From assembly GCA_036186865.1 (NCBI GenBank), contig AP025066.1:11805101-11869100 (forward strand): a stretch of 64,000 bases of DNA. Reading direction: 5' to 3'. The translations under genes were made by a program, and so were the position numbers. This document shows, in pieces, positions 1 through 11,731 of this stretch; position 1 is the first letter of the stretch; each line of letters begins with the position of its first letter. The notes under the pieces are model-generated. The model saw nothing but the letters and a program-made list of their open reading frames with translations. It was not told the DNA's origin and did no database searches. Origin of the DNA: Eustoma russellianum (lineage: Eukaryota; Streptophyta; Magnoliopsida; Gentianales; Gentianaceae).

Positions 1-1390
1 TTCAGCTTTAAAGGATTTGAACATGTCTATTGCTTGCGCTTTTTCTTTAGTCAAGAATATGTAGCCATATCGCGAATAGTCGTCAATAAAGGTGATAAAA
101 TAGGAGTGGCCATTTCGAGTAACCGGATGAAATAGGCCACTAATATCCGTATGAATCAAATCTAATGGACTATTTGCACGATTTGCTTCATATCTTCGGA
201 CTTTAGTTTGTTTTTCTTTAGTACAAAATACACATGACTCTAGGTCGATTAAGTCTAAAGGGTTGAGAATTTCTGTTTTGACAAGACGTCTTATTCTGTT
301 TTTGGACACGTGTCCTAAACGTCGATGCCAAAGTGATCCTGAATTCTATGAGTTAATTTTTCTTTAACGTTTCGCGTTACAACATGCAAGGTTTCCTGAT
401 TTGAAGCAACATTTATTGAATAAAGTTTATCAATTTCGGACATTATACCGTGACCAATCAATCAAGAAGCATGATAAAGTTGGAAATTTCCATTTACAAA
501 ATAACCGTAGTATCCACTTTTATCCAATCGATAAAACGAAATAAGATTTCGTTCAAACGATGGTACTACAAAAGTGTCATGCAAATCTAGATAGAAACGG
601 ATGTCAACAACAATCTGAAATGCCCGATGGCTTCAACCTTTATGCCGCTGCCATTTCCCCAATAGACGTATCTTTCATCGTCTCTTGGTTTTCTATGGCT
701 TAGGCAACCTTGCATAGTCACAGATAATTGAGTCGTGGCTCCCGTATCGACCCACCAAGTAGCTATATCCGGAATAAAATTAAATTCAGAACAAACTAAG
801 GACGTACTCTTATTCTTGAGCCAAGAAATATAACCGGTACAGTCCTTCGTTAAATGTCCTTCCTTATTGTAAAAGAAACAAGTCATGCTGTTGGGTGCGT
901 CAGTAGTAGGCGCTCCTTTTCCCTTTTGACTTGCCTTTTGCACAGTAACCTTTTCCGCAGCTTTGTGTTTCTTACCACCGAACTTGGTGGCGACAACATT
1001 TATAACTTCATGTCCCCTTATGCTGCTGTTTCCACGGTATTGCTTCGAGCAAAGTTTCTTTAAGAGATCGCCTGTCTCGGCTTTCTCATTCTTTACATAT
1101 CTTTGCTCGAGATCGGCTAAAAATTCTTTAGCTGTCATGGACTCAGAAACGTGTCCTCTGAAGCATTTGGGGATAGTCTTTTGCATGATCATAAGACACA
1201 TGCGATTTGATCGTAGCCAGCGTGCCATGTGAGATTTTTCCTCACTGGTACTTTCGTCTGTTAGCACAGCTAGACGATCTATCTGTAACGCATTGTCTAG
1301 ATCAGCAATCCCCAGAAAGATCTCAAATTGATCTTTCCATTGCTTATAATTTGAACTGTTCATTGTAGGAACATCCTTAATGTTAGACAT
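1..1390 (-). pseudogene. Copia gag-protease-integrase polyprotein, broken and incomplete
   Basis: The likely start is the ATG at 1390 (MSNIKDVP). A longer in-frame start at 1471 lies in leader-like sequence. The first 190 residues or so form the copia Gag region (LNSSNYKQWKDQF-like opening). Next comes one zinc knuckle in which the second cysteine is replaced by tyrosine (CFFYNKEGH...C), then the aspartic protease motif WWVDTGAT. The frame stops at 587. Further left other frames continue with integrase features: an RRLGH-type HHCC zinc finger at about 210-340 and the first catalytic aspartate (HTDISG) near 150. At least one frameshift and one stop separate protease from integrase. The altered zinc knuckle suggests that packaging function was also lost. 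Confidence 0.8.
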
Positions 1391-2454
1391 TATTGCTGAA
1401 AAGCAAACAAGAAACGGACTTAAACACACAACACGTGTAATCTTTGAACTGCATAAAAAAACAAATATCAAAATAGAACCCCTATTCCATCTACCAATTG
1501 TCTTCCAATTTTGGGGTTCTTTGGAGTTATCCCAATACCTTCCAACAATTGGGTGTAGTGGTCAATATGATGGCTCTCCAAGCATGGGTTAACCACCTTC
1601 CTTTGTGCCGATGAGTTAACTTATGCATTTAAAGTTTCGCCGCCGGGCCCATTTGTGTCCACTACCATGCTCATATGTGTTTTCAACAATCACACCTTCC
1701 TTTGAGCCGGGCAATGATTGCCTCCAACACATATATGCCCTTCACGATCATAACAAATATAGTGACGATGATATGATTGCCGCACTTTAAGGGGATCATA
1801 TTAAAGCCCTACATTTTCTAAGCCGCGTAACTTTATGGTTCTAAATGATCCGCAGTTTCCTGACTGACCCTTTTGCACGTACCGTGCATACTTAACCCCA
1901 ACATCCGTTTCATTTTACTTAAACCAATTTGAACTTAGCTTGATTCCCTTCACGGCTCAAATAAGAACCACCTTGAACCAAGCTTAGTTCTACTTACGGT
2001 TTAAGAAAATAATATCTTTATCAATCAATCTAACAGGTGATATAACCTTATGATGGGTCACATTGAGTGTGAAATGAACCGATTCAGTAATACCCACTTG
2101 CCATAAGGGTGTATTACCATTCCACATAATTTCCAGGCCACCGGTGGAGTCAATGGTCTCGCTTAAGTACCGGCTTTCTTAGACAAAACTATGTATACGG
2201 TGTTTTTATCACAACCCAGTGAGTCATCTATCACGAGTATAAACCGCATTGATTGATAAGTATTGGTTAATTCAGTCAACTTAATCCATCGAATTAACTT
2301 GGTTGAACTCGATCAAACCGGGTCAAACAAGATTCCGATCCTTATTGGATTAAGTTCCTTAACTTTATTTATTTATTTGTTAACATGCATAAACATAAGG
2401 CATAAATAAATAAACAAATAACAGCATGCATATAAAGAAATACTGCAATAATAA

Positions 2455-2850
2455 CCGGAAATTAAACTTAACACTTGATTATTATTATTTTGGATTTCTT
2501 TAAAATAATAACAATAATAATAACAAGAATTTGTTATTATTATTACTATTTTCCTTAATAAACTTTAAATAATAACAATAATAATAGAATTATTATCATT
2601 ATTAGTTACTTAATTTGCCTTTAAAAGAAACTTTAAAATAATAATAATAATTACTTATTATTATTACTATTTTACTTTAATAATAATAACAATGATAATT
2701 AAACTATCATCATTATTATTATTATTTTCTTTAAAAGGAGACTTTAAAATAATAATAACAACAATTTGTTATTATTACTATTTTCTTTAAAAGAAACTTT
2801 AAATAATGATAATAAATATTATTATTTACTTTATCAGAAATAATAACAAT
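2455..2850. repeat. AT-rich repeat tract with TAA/TTA words
   Basis: Some 400 bp of alternating runs such as TAATAATAAC and TTATTATTAT are separated by pieces like TTTCTTTAAAAGAAACTTTAAA. That connecting piece recurs at least four times at roughly 100-bp spacing, so the tract is a degenerate tandem array of a composite unit rather than a pure microsatellite. Confidence 0.75.
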
Positions 2851-3059
2851 ACACGCATAAATAAAAAACTGAAATTGAAAAAAACTGGGTGCGGGTCGGG
2901 CAGAATCCCGCCCGCACAATCTGATTTTCCAAGTTTTTTTTAATTGAAACTGAATTTGGGCCGAAGCCCTTTACTGAAATGGGTTGGGCTAGAACCGAAG
3001 CCCAACCCGCTAGTGTGGAGATCTGCCAGAATGCTCCAGTGCTGGAGCAAAAACTATTT

Positions 3060-3440
3060 TCGGCTGGAGGCAAATTCAATCCAGCAATCTCCTCTGCCTT
3101 GTCTGAAAAGCTGGCCAGTAGGCCAGAGAAATTTTCTTTCTAGAAATTGGAGGGTTTTTATTTATATTAAAAACAGCAGAAATCCAGAAAATACAAGAAA
3201 CTGAAATTGCGGCCGCAGGTATCGAACTGAGACCTCCTGTTGCTTGAACCACGCCTGTTCCACCAGGCCAAAGACTTTTATGGCAATTAGAGGAGGTAGA
3301 TTTAATATTAAACTCATAAATTTCCAGAAAATCAAAAAATCCGGCCGAAATTTTCGCAATAGGGATTGAACATGAGACCTTTCTATTCGCTGGCAAAACG
3401 CTAGCCACCAGGCAAACAGCGAATTTTTGACAAAACTGGA
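3060..3440 (-). repeat. Degenerate tandem modules with tRNA-like A and B boxes
   Basis: On the minus strand, two modules about 160 bp apart each hold an A-box-like word (TGGCCTGGTGG at about 3266-3276 and TTGCCTGGTGGC at about 3404-3415). Each is followed after a few tens of bases by a B-box-like word (CAGTTCGATACC near 3215-3230 and ATGTTCAATCCC near 3360-3375). A third, weaker module lies at 3075-3135. They look like the internal RNA polymerase III promoter halves of a tRNA or tRNA-derived SINE, but I cannot fold a full cloverleaf. No functional tRNA gene is claimed. Confidence 0.45.
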
Positions 3441-3577
3441 TGGGAGTTTTATTTATTCCAAAAACCAGAAGCTTTTGTTTTATCAAAACTTTATTCCAGA
3501 AAAAAAAAACGTTTTGACCCGAGGGAAAAAAATGTTTTTCAGCATGAACAGATTAACACAATGATTCGATTAGGCCT

Positions 3578-3589
3578 GTTCTGATACCA
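3578..3589 (-). promoter_or_regulatory. Primer-binding site, initiator Met tRNA
   Basis: On the minus strand the sequence is TGGTATCAGAAC, two bases inside the LTR. It matches the usual plant copia site TGGTATCAGAGC except for the penultimate base. It primes minus-strand DNA synthesis in LTR retrotransposons. Confidence 0.85.
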
Positions 3590-3591
3590 CT

Positions 3592-4560
3592 TGTTGGATT
3601 TAATTTAATAAATCCCTGAATAGGATCGTTTAATCGAATCAATGGACAAAGTAACAAAATACAGAAAATATACCTTGCTCCATTGCTGTTCTTAATCTGA
3701 ACACGTGCGCTGCAACTGCTCTGGCTGATGATGAATCTGGCGTGATCCAAGGATTCACGACCTCCACCAATTGTTGATACACCCCTTGACTGGTTTCAAC
3801 AATTCACTGCTTTACCCGATGGAGAGGCTAGGCAGTATGAGTTTTATAGAAAACTTGGCACACCTTTCCTCTAATATACTGTAATGGCCGCTAGTTTTCT
3901 TGACGCTGCGTATGCGTCTGTTTTTTCTGATTATCTGAGGAGGTGAAGCCTCCTCCTTTGTATAGAGGGGGATGGAAGGATCTGATAGATTAGAATTTAA
4001 ACTTAAATTTAAATTTAGATTTAAATTTAAATTTTAAATTTAAACTTAAATTCAAATTTAAATCTAAATTTAAAACCCAACCTTATCTTCCTTTATTAAA
4101 TATGATCTAATAATAATAAATATTATTATTAAATATTATTTAATATTTAATTACTGTACCAATAATTATCTATTAGCCACACGTGGGTTGTCGCCCCTCG
4201 GGGGCCAGACATCATAACTTTATGGTCGTTGCACTTTGAGCCCATCCATCGCGGTCTCTGATAGCGATGGAGCGTTTAACCGGATCTACTTCATCAACAT
4301 CAAGATATGTAGGGGTTTTCGATGAGATGGGAAATGAATATGACTGTCTACATATTCGGGGTTTCCATTTAGACCACACTATGCATCCATGAGTATACCT
4401 GATGATCACTTAATGTGTGGATGTTTTACGCAATAATTAATATTATTACGTGACATATGTGACATATAATATTATCATACATAACTTCCACCTTATGATT
4501 AATTCGTATGAACTTTATGAACGTGCTGCTCATCACACGTATCTCGAATTATTCCCAACA
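3592..4560 (-). repeat. 5' LTR of the left copia element
   Basis: The 969-bp segment starts TGTTGG and ends CCAACA on the plus strand, a perfect 6-bp terminal inverted repeat with the usual TG...CA ends. It sits two bases from a primer-binding site for initiator methionine tRNA, which fixes it as the 5' LTR of a minus-strand element. Around 3992-4075 it contains a run of TTTAAA-like words. Its partner LTR is outside the window, so its age cannot be judged. Confidence 0.85.
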
Positions 4561-5042
4561 ATAATGTCAACTGGTTGACAAATACTCTCTGCTGGGCAAG
4601 CATTAATAAAACATCCTTTTTCTGGTTCTTAAACATGCAGTTTATTCCAGGAGGCATATGCTATTACGACCCACATTTTTGGGTTGGTAGAAAAAGGAAA
4701 TAAAGAAATATAAAATAAAACGAACGTGCGATGTCGATAAAATTTCGATAGAATTAAAATTTTGAATTAGGGTTTAATAGGACATCGGTAATATATTTCA
4801 AGGTTAGAAATGTTTGGAAAAATAACCAAACGATAAGGTAACCAATATATCGATATGCGACGAAATTCGTTAACGAGCGTTATGATTTTGTCATAGGAAT
4901 TAAGACAATACGGATATGTAACAACTTAAATATTAGGATAAAGTAAACCAAAATAAAATACATGACGCAAGAAATTAGAACCACTTAAATAAAAGTAAAA
5001 GAAAGTAGGACATAGTAAATAACTTGAAAAAGAAGAAAAAAA
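4561..5042. other. Unassigned spacer between the copia LTR and LINE-A
   Basis: About 480 bp of AT-rich DNA with no open frame of note. I see no repeat, RNA gene or known terminus in it. The right end runs into the TGAAC plus AT repeat that forms the left target copy of LINE-A. Confidence 0.5.
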
Positions 5043-5044
5043 TG

Positions 5045-5062
<18 letters not shown>

Positions 5063-5084
<22 letters not shown>

Positions 5085-5815
5085 TTTTATTGAAGTGAGA
5101 CCTCACTTATAGCGGAGGAATACCATATTACATAGTCATCGTAAGAGAATAAGTTGACTAGAAAGCTAATGATTGCCAGCCGCCAATCTATATGATATGC
5201 CGCATTAAAACCTTGCCAAGTAAAATCACCCTTGTGGATAAAACCTTGGCGAAGGAAAAAGCATACATATTTTTACGACTGGAATAGGGGCCAAATACAT
5301 GAAAATGAAACACTGAAGAAATTTGCATGAAACTCGAGACTCCATTGAGCGCGGCAGGTGATGTTGCGTATCCGTAGGGAAATAGCTGCCTGTCCACAGT
5401 GAGAGATCTCCAATATATTGTGCCTCAAAACAAAACAAAAATGAAAGGATTACCATCTGTGATGAATTAGAAATCCGCGCAAAAGAATGGTGGAAACACG
5501 TACCCATGTCACCTTGATTCTCTAAGAACCAAGGTGACCACAAGAACGGATGCCTTGTCCCATTGAGCTCACTAGATAAATAACGCTGCCTTAGCATTGT
5601 GCGACCCTCAGCCAGCAGACATCGCCATGTACACACCAAAGCGAAGGATGCGGTGACAGTCATGAAAAAAACCAAGAGGGAAAATGACCTAGCATGTCAA
5701 ACAAATGAGCTGAGGAATAGACCAAGCGAAATAAAATTGCATACCATCGTTTCCTGGGCCAATAAAGACCACATGCAACAGAATATGAACAATGGCAACA
5801 CAATGTGAAACATGA
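5063..5815 (-). other. LINE-A 3' UTR and tail
   Basis: About 750 bp follow the ORF2 stop. Two blocks recur in LINE-B and LINE-D. One, at about 5190-5265, reads on the minus strand TTTTATCCACAAGGGTG, then TTTACTTGGCAAGGTTTTAA, then GCGGCATATCATATA. The other is a terminal block at 5098-5125 with CCTCCGC...AGTGAGG, which can pair as CCTC/GAGG. The tail is an AT repeat at 5050-5079. Confidence 0.7.
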
Positions 5816-8800
5816 TCAAATATGCAACGCAGGAAGCTGAAGATCCACTCGCATGGCCCCCCGAACTTCATAGGGAAGCTCTCGAAGGTCCTTATAGCGT
5901 GTTAGTCCGATCGCCCTATAACCATATCGTGCAAGTCGATGAGCAGCTGTATTTGCCTCTCTGGAACAATATTGTACAATGGAATGGTTGAGAGATAAAA
6001 ATAATGCTGTACGCTGAACATCATCCCCCAGTGCGCCTGTGTAAGGACGTGCGTTGGCCAACATTGAAAGAAGAAGTTGGCAATCCGTCTCTACAATAAG
6101 TTGGCTATGATCCCTCGCAAAGTAAGCCACAGCTAACATAAACGTCATCAATTCCGCCCGCAGCAAACTTACCATAGGCAATGCAAATGATATGGCCAAA
6201 ACCAAGAGACCCCGATCCGATCGAAGTATTGCTCCACCCGCTACCAAAAATCTTCCCACCGTTGCATCCACATTGAGCTTCATCTTGCCTGTGGGAGGCA
6301 GCACCCAACGTACTATTCTTATCCGCCTAGAACGCAAAGGTGGAGAAAAGTGTATGAAGACTAAGTGAGGGAGATTTGAGGCAAACTTTTTACCATTTAC
6401 TGATGCACACCACGTATAGATTGACATTCTGACTTTTTCAAACAGCCGCAGGGAAGCAAATGAATCTGTGCCATATCGCACTACTGTGTATTCTTTCCAA
6501 ATAACCCACGCCACAACTGAAGGAACAACCACAACTGTTCGATCATGGTCGACTAAGATGAGCTGCGCCACCAATGATACAAATGCGCTTTAATTGTATT
6601 ACTACCAGGCAATGGTCCCGAAAATACATGGGATATTTTGATCCAAATTGGCTTTATCTTTGTGCAATGCAAAAACATATGATCCTGATCATCTGAAGAT
6701 ATTCTACAAAACACACATTGTAAAGGAAAAATTGTAAGCCAAGCCCACATATTATTTACCATGGGCAAAGAGTTGGTCCACAGCCTCCATAAATAAGTCT
6801 CGCACTTGGCTACAAGCTCTTCCACCAGACAAATCGGAACACACTCTGTGTTGGAGAAGCGGATGTAGCGATATTTGCATAAGCAGATTTAATAGAAAAT
6901 TGCCCATTGGAATCCGGCAACCATTGAATGGACGTTCCACACCATGAATAATGTTCCGCCATAAATGCATCAATGGCACAGACACGCTTCCAAGTTGGAG
7001 AATCGTAAATATGAGAGTAAAGGGAAGATTATTGCCATATTTACGTTTGCTAAAATCAACCCATAAAGTGTTAGAATGATGATACTTCCACTATAATTGA
7101 CCGTCATATGCCTTCTGTACATTTAATATATTACAAATACCTAAACCTCCTTTAGGTAACGGCCGACAGATGGAGGACCAAGAACGCCATTGACGGCGGT
7201 CTTTCCAAAGGTAACCCGCCATTTTGCGTGTAAGAACATCCACTACTCCCTTCGACAATTGCGAACTTGCTATAATATGTATAGGCATGGAACCTAAAAC
7301 GTGTTTCAAAAACACCGATCTTCCCGCCATTGATAACAGCTTGTTGGACCAAGAATTTAACTTCGCTTCAAAATGATTAATAAGAGAGGTACAATATCTT
7401 GCGCGATTGATACCTTTATACAAAAAAGATCCAAGATACTTGATGGGTAAGGATGCTAGGCGCATGCCTAAAATGGATGCAGCGTTAGAGCCATAGACAC
7501 CACTGCCAACCACAATTTGACTTTTATGATAATTCACTAATTGTCCTGATGCTTGCTGATATAATGTCAAGAAGGAATGAAATTTGGTCAAATTTCTGCT
7601 GCTTCCATTTAGATAAATCAAAAGATCATCAGCAAATCCTAAATGTGAAACGCGAGGTACACGTCCCGAAGTAAAACCTTGTATGTCTCCTGCAGCTATC
7701 AATGCTTTTAAACCTCTGGAGAACCCTTCTGATGACATGATAAACAATAAAGGAGAAAGAGGATCTCCTTGTTTCACACCTCGCCCCACTGTGAAAAAAT
7801 TTGTGTGGCTGCCATTAATAAGAATAGAACATCGAGTAGATCTCAAGTTGTTTATCATAATTCGAACTAAGCACGAATGAAATCCCATGCGACGCAATAA
7901 CATGTCAAGATACCGCCAACTGACTCTATCAAAAGCTTTAGCCATGTCTAGCTTAAGCATCAAATGCCCTGCCCATGGACGCTTGTTCAACACATGAACC
8001 ATTTCTTGAGCAAGAAGTATTTGCTCTGTAATGCCTCGCCCTTGCATAAATTCCGCCTGCTCCGATGAAATGATCTTCGGCAGTAGATGTCCCACCCGAG
8101 TAGAAAGCAACCTCGTTATGACCTTTGAGATAAAATTTGTGAGACAAATAGTTCTGAAATCTGGAAATGTCTATGGATTGGGAACCTTGGGTATTAATAC
8201 AATCGTTGCTGCTGCCATCTGACGTGGCACTTGGACACCCAAATAAAACTCTTGCACCACCTTGATAACATCAGAGGAAATGATATGCCAGAATCTTCTG
8301 TAAAATTAGCCCGGATAACCATCGGGGCCAGCTGCACTAGTTGAGCTCAGATCCCACACCGCCTGCTTAATCTCTGCCTCCCATGGAATTACTTGTAGCA
8401 TTATATTATCCACCTCCGTCACTAATGTCGGGATGTGCGTCAAAATGCTATCACAATCCGTCACTAGTTATTCGGCAAATAACTCAGAAAAATAACGGAC
8501 TGCTTCAGCTTGTATATCCGCTGGAAGTAAGCATTCTACCTCGTCTGGTTTCTGTATTCTCAGAATAGCTTGTTTACGTCTTTTTTCCTTCATTGTGTTA
8601 TGATAAAACGATGTGTTTGCATCCCCTTCCTTGAGCCACCTAACATTAGATTTCTGCTTCCAATACAGGAATGCACGTTTCTGGGCTAGTTGCAATTGAG
8701 CAACACTATGGTTATACAATGAACGTGTAGTTTCATTAGGACTTAAATCAAACTCCGTTTCGCAACAGAGTGCATGCATCTCAGCCTGTGCTACCTCATC

Positions 8801-9675
8801 AAATATATTTCCAAAAACCTCCTTATTCCATCGTTGTAACTCTTTTCTTAAGCGGCTCAGCTTATCAAATAATCCCCACATCCCTCCTACCGCAGGAAAA
8901 GATGTCCAAGTACTCCGTACAAAATCATCAAAATCTGGGTGTGTAGCCCAAACATCAAAATATCTAAAATCAGTCCTGCCCCGCTGCATGGTTGAATCAC
9001 ACGTCAAAAATAAAGGTGCATGATCTGATGTGGCCCTTGTAAGATGCTGTACCTGTGCAACTGGGAAGATATCCAAAAATGACGAAGACTAGAAAAACCT
9101 ATCTAGGCGACGCCATACATGACCCAAGCCACGACCATCACACCAAGTAAACAGTGAGCCTTGAGACTATATTTCCTGTAAATCACAGGCTTGAACACAG
9201 TCATTAAAGTCCTGCAAGGAATTCAAATTGGGAGAAGATCGCCCATGATGCTCCTCTAGCGAACGAAATGTATTAAAGTCTCCACCAACCAACCATGGGC
9301 TTTGCAACGAAACATGAAAACATTGTAGATCTTCCCATAATAAACGTCGAGCAATTACTGTATGATCAGCATATACCGCTGTGAGCCAAAACCGCTCATC
9401 CATGGCCAGCCATCGATATTTAATAGATAAATTTTGTTGCCCAATCCGAGTATCCTCTTGTTCCACCATTGACTCCTTCCAAAAAAACAAATATGGTCAT
9501 TACACGCTGACAAAGATTTAGAAAAACCTAATTGCAATTGATATGATAATAACGTGGAAGAACGAAGCTTTGGCTCGATTACAACTAAAATATGTAGTTG
9601 ATGTCGTCTGACAAGTGCATGCAGCCTATTAAGCGAGGTCCTTATACCTCGTACATTCCATATAATTATCTTCAT
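5816..9675 (-). pseudogene. LINE-A ORF2: endonuclease, reverse transcriptase, RNase H; broken
   Basis: ORF2 drives target-primed reverse transcription. The N-terminus (MKIIIWNVRGIRTS) and the IEPKL and GGDFN blocks are those of an AP-type endonuclease, with SDHAPLFL near 9020. The reverse transcriptase at about 8110-7091 keeps KLDMAKAFDRVSW, GVKQGDPLSPLLF and the FADD catalytic box. A zinc-binding segment with C-x2-C and DHMFLHC lies near 6640-6720. The C-terminus (6300-5816) is an RNase H domain with LNVDATVG, RAEL, VETDC and AAHRLA, in line with the RNase H that plant L1 elements acquired. Frames break at about 9480, 9167, 9080, 8470, 8110, 7090 and 6600, so the protein cannot be made. ORF2 ends at 5816. 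Confidence 0.88.
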
Positions 9676-11018
9676 TAAGATAATGCATTAAAAGAGTTAG
9701 TGAGGTTAGCCGCACGTAACCTGGTAAGCCATGGTGAAAGAGGATGCTACGGTCGACGTAAAATATTAGGGACCTCACTTGGCTGTGCAATCTGAATTAT
9801 GGCCCCTTGCGGACTGGACTCTGATGTATTGGCCTCAAATAAATTAGCAATACCTGCATAGGGATCATTATCACTATCCTGCTCATTTGTGTGATACATT
9901 GCTAACTGGAGATGCATCTCATTATCAGAATGAGTGGAGGAATCGGCATGCCTTGAAATGTCCCCAACCATACAGTCATCAATACTACGCAACCGTGATA
10001 ACTCTTGAACATCCGCGAGTCCCTCAGTTACCCCAAGATCAGGTGATGGAGGTTGCTGTGAAAGCATGGGGCATATGACCTCTTTTGAGATCAATGCAAC
10101 TAGAGTAGCTGAAAGCGTATTCTCATGCAAAACTGGATGCGGCGGATCCGGCTACGGTGGATTCTTTTTTGGAGTCCAACGTTGTCTTTTCCGTTGTTCT
10201 ACTGGACGCTTGTCCGTATCCAATACTGCAAGGTGCCGAAGCTGTTTCTCATCGATGACTTCGGTGGATTTCCTGCAGTCAGCAATGACATGACCTAATC
10301 TATAGCAATCTGCACAATATGAAGGAAGATCCTCATATTCCACCGATTGGGTGACGATTCTTGTGGATGTCTGTATGTGCACACGTTTTGGCAATTCCTT
10401 AGATACATCCAATTCCACGCATATACGTGCCACAGAGGGGTGATTTATTGCTGCAGCTGCCGCATCAAGCTTAGGAGATGTTCCAAGCATTTTTGCAATG
10501 TTAAAGAGCGCATCTTTGCGATGAAAATGAATAGGAAGACCAGGAAATGAGACCCATATAGGAACAATAGGCACTTCAACGACAGGATCGTAATCAGGAG
10601 TCCATTTGGTTATGCACACATGTTTGCCGGAGATCATCCATCCCCGACGTGAAAAACAACGATAGTAATCTTGTTCTTGATCTAAATGCAGTAAAACATG
10701 GGAAGCATCTAATAATCCAACCTTAACTGCTCCTGCAAATCCCACTCGATCGATGGTCGTTCGGATCGTGGCAAGAGGAGGACGCCTATACTAAAAAGTC
10801 CCCACCAATGTGAATCTATATGGGGCTGCCAATGACTGTATCTCCTCCTCTGTAAATGTGATCATTGGATTACCCTTATATTTCTGGATTGGCTTGAATG
10901 TCATTGCTGTTGGAGAGGGTGAAAATAATGAAGCGTATGAACGAGTCGGGAGCACTGCTGGCGGCTGATCTAAGGGAAGATGTGGCGGATTAGGGTTACG
11001 AGAATTGTTAGGCATCAT
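9676..11018 (-). pseudogene. LINE-A ORF1 protein (DUF4283-like plus zinc knuckle), broken
   Basis: ORF1 of plant L1-type LINEs encodes the RNA-binding partner of the retrotransposition particle. The start is MMPNNSRN at 11018. An N-terminal segment ending FTLVGTF is cut by a TAG in place of the tryptophan codon seen in LINE-B and LINE-C (near 10791-10793). The frame resumes, and at 10745-10152 it shows the DUF4283-like region (PIWVSFPGLPIHFHRKDALF) and one CCHC knuckle (CADCYRLGHVIADC). A further piece at 10130-9747 is the acidic C-terminal tail. The ORF ends with TAA at 9676-9678, which shares its last base with the ORF2 ATG, so the junction is TAATG. That layout suggests termination-reinitiation for ORF2. 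Confidence 0.82.
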
Positions 11019-11166
11019 GGTGAATGGCAGAGATTATGGAGGAAGCAGTGGAAGCAGTGGAAAGCAGTGGAATGTAGCCGGCGGCGGCGCTGCAGATCAC
11101 AGGAGGGCAGAGAGAGGAGAAGCATTTTTTATAATTACATATATATTGAACATATATATATATATA

Positions 11167-11731
11167 TATTTTTTTTGAAAAGAGATTTTTATTAATGGAA
11201 TGACCTCGCATGTGGCGGAGGAAAGCCGTAGTACATCAAAGAGTCCGTGTAAGAGAAAAACAAATACAAAAAGATGATGATTTGCAGTCTCTAGCCATAT
11301 ATGATATGCCGCATTAAAATCTTGCCAAGTAAAACCACCCTTGTGGATAAAACCTTAGCAAAGGAAAAAGCATACATATTTATACAACTGGAGTGTGGAT
11401 ATGGGATACAGTACATTTGAGGAAAAGAAGCTAATGTAAAAGATAAAAAAGGACGCCATGCATGTCTCTCCGATAATGTTGCCATCGCTGAGGCCGGGTG
11501 CTGGATATGCGATTGTTGGGTTATCTTCGCCGCAAAAAACAGAAAAGCCACCGTGATTGAGTGTCCAATCCATGTACATATGAATAAAAATTCCAAGTTA
11601 TAAAGGAATACCAAACGTAACGAAAGCAGTAAGGCCATAAGAATACAAAGCATACCGCGTCTGCCTGTACCCTACAGGATATAGGCAGAATGAGGAAATG
11701 AGTGCCAATCCATATGGAAGACGTGAAATGA
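11167..11731 (-). other. LINE-B 3' UTR and tail
   Basis: This holds the same two conserved blocks as LINE-A. The block ending in GCGGCATATCATATA lies at about 11300-11380, and the terminal block with the CCTC/GAGG pairing lies at about 11198-11225. It carries GCATGTGGCGGAGG on the plus strand. The tail is poly-A then TA repeats. Confidence 0.7.

Larger units (their letters stand above)
1391..3577 (-). other. Long non-coding leader of the copia element
   Basis: About 2.2 kb separates the primer-binding site from the gag start at 1390, and I see no credible coding frame in it. The part at 1480-2340 is plain non-coding sequence. The part at 2455-2850 is AT-rich trinucleotide-like repeat, and 3060-3440 holds degenerate tandem modules with tRNA-like boxes. 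Copia leaders are usually far shorter, so part of this may be later insertion. Confidence 0.55.
1..4560 (-). mobile_element. Ty1/copia retrotransposon, 5' part, running off the left edge
   Basis: Read on the minus strand, this is the 5' end of a copia element: 5' LTR (3592-4560), primer-binding site (3578-3589), a leader of about 2.2 kb, then gag, protease and the start of integrase. The order gag-pro-int and the protease motif DTGA with an upstream WWV are typical of Ty1/copia. Reverse transcriptase, RNase H and the 3' LTR would lie left of position 1. The base run after the LTR on the right is ATAAT, the expected place for one copy of the target duplication, but its partner is outside the window. 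The coding part carries stops and frameshifts, so this copy looks dead. The long leader is unusual and holds AT-rich and tRNA-like repeats listed separately. Confidence 0.88.
5043..11166 (-). mobile_element. LINE-A: L1-type non-LTR retrotransposon, minus strand
   Basis: A roughly 6.1-kb LINE with ORF1 (11018-9676), ORF2 (9675-5816) and a 3' region (5815 to about 5063). The tail is a TA repeat, not a clean poly-A. On both sides lies TGAAC followed by an AT run (from 5043 on the left, from 11147 on the right), which I read as the target-site duplication. Its exact length is blurred by the repeat. The right copy abuts the AT tail of LINE-B, so LINE-A appears to have inserted in the tail or flank of LINE-B in the same orientation. 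The 5' end looks complete, with about 130 bp of 5' UTR. Both ORFs carry several stops and frameshifts. Confidence 0.82.

Noticed and set aside
587..1471. Start of the copia Gag at 1471
   Set aside because: The first 27 residues are hydrophobic and unlike copia Gag, whereas MSNIKDVPTMNSSNY at 1390 is a usual opening.
3200..3380. Possible tRNA gene
   Set aside because: Only the A- and B-box-like words are visible. I cannot form acceptor and anticodon stems, so it is reported as tRNA-like repeat only.
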